Source: Tamarix chinensis (taxonomy: Eukaryota; Streptophyta; Magnoliopsida; Caryophyllales; Tamaricaceae). From it: 64,000 bases of DNA. The notes below the pieces were generated by a model. The model was not told the origin of the DNA. It saw only the letters and a program-made list of their open reading frames with translations, and made no database searches. Position numbers and translations under genes: made by a program. Positions 61,285 to 64,000 of the stretch are shown one piece after another (position 1 is the first letter of the stretch; each line of letters opens with the position of its first letter). The stretch lies in contig CM060180.1 of assembly GCA_030549775.1 (NCBI GenBank), forward strand, positions 80,569,672-80,633,671. Direction: 5' to 3'.

Positions 61285-61864
61285 CTTTTATTACTATTAT
61301 TCTTATTTATTTTATCGTTGATATTATTTTTAGTAGCTTTGCTATTATTATTTTAGTATAATTACTATTATTAGGGTAAAGTATTTAACCCTATATTATC
61401 AACTTTTATAATATTTCTATTATTTCTTATATCTTTAGTAAAGTTAGAAATTTATTAATGTTATTTTTATTAATATGTTATTATTTTGTCAAAGCCCTAA
61501 GGAAGCGTAGGAGCGTGCTCCAAGACCGGCGTTATTTTAGGTAAAGGATTACTAAGGCCTATTGTGTGTTGATGTGCATTATATGCTTTGTATGATATGC
61601 ATCCTATGTTTATTATTGTAATTATTGCGTATGTGGTATAATGTGGAATTGAAGTATGTTTTTGTATGGCATGTATACTATATGTGATGAAATATTGTGG
61701 TATGTGATGATATGTGGTGTGACCCTAAAAGACATGCATGTGAGGATGTATAAAAGTGGTATTGTGTGGGAAAAAGGTTGAAAATGGAAAATGGGTTGAC
61801 CTAAGTATTTTAATGATCTATGAGTGGAGGAATAAAATGGGGAATTTAGGGTTTCATGTGGAAG

Positions 61865-62250
61865 AATTTAATTTATGATTTTGTATGGGAGAATCAAATT
61901 TATGATTTTGTATAGGAGAATCCAATTTATGGTGTTATATAGGAGAATATAAATTATGGTTTTATATGAGAGAATCTAATTTATGGTTTTGTGTGAGAGA
62001 ATATAATTTATGGTTTTATTTGGAATAATCTAATTTATGGTTTTGTGTGGGAGAATATAATTTATGGTTTTATTTGGAATAATCTAATTTATGGTTTTGT
62101 GTGGGAGAATATAATTTATGGTTTTATATGGGAGAATCTAATTTATGACTTTGTATGAGAGAATCTAATCTATGGTTTTTTATGGTTTCATTTGGGAGAA
62201 TTTAATCTATGGTTGTGCATGGGAGAATCTAAATTAGGGTTTGATATGGA
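61865..62250. repeat. 28-bp minisatellite in the outer LTR
   Basis: About 13 units built on AATTTATGGTTTT, a GT/AT-rich part and GGGAGAATCT. Unit length varies between about 26 and 30 bp. It grades into units with TTTAGGGTTTTG up to about 62740. Confidence 0.9.
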
Positions 62251-62899
62251 TAGATTTAGGGTTTTGCATGGTAGATTTTATGGTGTTATATGGGGAATCT
62301 AATCTAGAATTTTGCATGGTTGGATCTAGGGTTTGGTATGGATGAATCTTTGATTATATATGGATTGAATTTAGGGTTTGGTATGGATGAATATTTGGTT
62401 TTGTGTGGATTGAATTTAGGGTTTTGTATGGAGGAATTTTGGGTTTTGCATGAAAGAATTTAGGGTTTTGCATGGTTGATTATAAGGTTTTTACATGTGA
62501 GCTTAGGGTTTGCATGAAAAGTTTGAAAGGTTGCGTGGGGTGTGTAAAGTCTGCATGGAAGTGAAATTTTCGTGTGGAAAGTTGATTTGGATGTGAGGAA
62601 GGTAATGTAAGTGTTGTTTGGATGTTTGAATACTTTGGATGGAAAATTGTACGTGGAACATTATAAGGGTACGTAGGAGCCCGAGCTAGGGTTTGTGTGG
62701 ACAATTAGGGTTTAGTGTGGCTGTTTAGGGTTTTTGTGGTATCATGTGTTTTTGGTGATTAAAGTGCAATTATGAGGGTGGTATTTATGATTTGTGATGT
62801 GTGAAGTATAAAGGGAGTGATTCATGCATGTCTAGGGTGAAAGCCTTTGAATAAGATACTTAAGACATTAATCATGTAAAGTGAAAGATTGTTGAGCTG

Positions 62900-63250
62900 G
62901 GACCAGACCGGTCCACGGAGGATAATAGTGGTTGGGGCATGATGACCTATGTGTTTCCGGTCCACCAGCTATAATATTAGTCAGGCTTTGTACCTGTGCA
63001 TTTCCGATCCATCGGCTATAATAGTAAGGGATTATGTGCTCAACAAAACTAAACATATTTGTGCCAAGACATGGGAAAGACACTAATTACTTACAGTAGA
63101 ACACCATGCGAGCAGGGCCAGACCGGTCCATTGGCGAATAATAGTGGCCAGGTACTACGGTATCCTGGAGATTGGTCCACCGAAAAATAATAGTGGTTAG
63201 GGCATATGTCCTATGTGTTTCCAGTCCACCGACTATAATAGTGGGGTTCC
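62900..63250. repeat. ACCGGTCCAC array in the outer LTR
   Basis: About six units with ACCGGTCCAC or TCCGGTCCACC followed by CTATAATAGT, reverse-complement of the arrays in copies A and B. Again two blocks, separated by ACTAATTACTTACAG. Confidence 0.85.
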
Positions 63251-63462
63251 TGTACTCAAGTGGATTTGATAAAAAGCATGGTGTGAATTGACTTATGATC
63301 AGAGATTAATTAAGTAATTGAATCAGATTATATATAGGCCTTTGTACTTTTACTTGGATGGTCGTATGCAATTATAATATCATGTTAGTGATTATGCTCT
63401 TTTATTATTCTACATTATTTATGTGCTGTTATGTGTTGGCCATAGTGCTCGGTTACCTTACT

Positions 63463-63479
63463 CAGTACGTAGCGTACTG
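63463..63479. other. LTR-family hairpin in the outer LTR
   Basis: CAGTACGTAGCGTACTG, a 7-bp stem with a 3-nt loop, exact reverse complement of the copy at 55979..55995. Located about 400 bp from the LTR 3' end. Confidence 0.88.
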
Positions 63480-63878
63480 ATCACCCTTTTCATGGGTGCT
63501 TCTCATTCCCAAGACCAGAAGGCCCAGTCTGACTTTATGCAGGTGGGCGAGACATCAGATGGAGCTGAGTGTTGAGCATATATGAGGCGGGATTCACTCT
63601 TCTCATTATTTTATATTCCTTCTATTATTTCCTTTTTATTGGATTTATCTAATTTGATTTATTACCTTGCATTGAGTACTTTAAATGAATTTTTTATCAG
63701 TTGTAAGCTATTTCTCTTTTGAATATGAATAATAATTCTTTATGCGTACTCTGATTTCTATGTTATTATCTCTTTAATTCATTGTATGAAATCTTGGTTT
63801 AAGTTTTATGTTAATCTGTTTAACCTTAGCACTTGGTACTGAAACTGTTGGAGAGAAATTTTGGGGTGTTACACATGA

Positions 63879-64000
63879 GGTACAGGTTGTGGGTCAAATA
63901 GTACATGGAAAATTTCACTCATACTTAACACTTTTTAAGACTCCAAGATGTTGAGGGTTTGATAGATACCTCCCAAATACTGACCCTCTTAGTGAAGTAG
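63879..64000 (-). pseudogene. LINE ORF2 remnant, continuation of 54300..54646
   Basis: Minus-strand reading gives SIWEVSIKPSTSWSLKK, matching the LINE segment upstream of the zinc-binding domain (W-x-V-P...SW-x-x-K-L). It supports the view that one LINE was split by the outer LTR. Truncated by the window edge. Confidence 0.6.

Noticed and set aside
61156..61356. Poly-Leu frame
   Set aside because: Product of ATT/TTG trinucleotide repeats in the outer LTR.

Overview
The window is repeat-dominated nuclear DNA of a flowering plant. It is very AT-rich and consists mostly of decayed, nested LTR retrotransposons (Ty3/gypsy and Ty1/copia), LINE remnants, a CACTA DNA transposon and a hAT-like MITE. 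Only one ordinary host gene is visible: an intact two-exon Snakin/GASA cysteine-rich peptide gene on the minus strand (52457..52902). The Tnt1-like copia element and very low GC suggest a eudicot, but the species cannot be named from the sequence. There is no prokaryotic, organellar, rRNA, tRNA or CRISPR signal.

Layout. 1..2457 is AT-rich LTR-like DNA. 2458..5052 and 11385..13154 are two halves of a heavily mutated plus-strand gypsy element. It is split inside its RNase H domain by a second gypsy element on the minus strand (5053..11384) that keeps both 0.98-kb LTRs, PBS, PPT and decayed gag, protease, RT, RNase H and integrase. 13155..23039 holds LTR-like repeats, an inverted fragment of the 0.98-kb LTR, a LINE remnant and a gypsy gag remnant. 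23040..37450 is a series of minus-oriented gypsy relics with very long LTRs (C: 29621..33729; D: 34301..about 37450).

37451..41335 is less repetitive. It carries a CACTA element (38245..40134, ATT target duplications) whose two ends are packed with hairpins built from TAATAACGGTT units, followed by a small hAT-like MITE. 41336..52028 is a Ty1/copia element with a TATAC duplication, 0.8-kb LTRs about 7% diverged by eye, and several stops plus a frameshift. It is interrupted by a 4.9-kb solo LTR (43574..48480, ATTTC duplication). The Snakin gene lies just beyond it.

54300..64000 is a three-level nest: a minus-strand LINE remnant interrupted by a plus-oriented giant solo LTR (54647..63873), itself interrupted by a minus-oriented LTR of the same family (55485..60427, CCATC duplication).

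The most unusual material is the giant-LTR family and the CACTA hairpin arrays. The LTR family shares termini, ACCGGT-rich subrepeats, a CAGTACG hairpin, a purine/pyrimidine-rich GC block and a variable satellite slot. Nothing here looks like a co-operating gene cluster. Most long open frames are artefacts of purine-rich or trinucleotide-repeat DNA.
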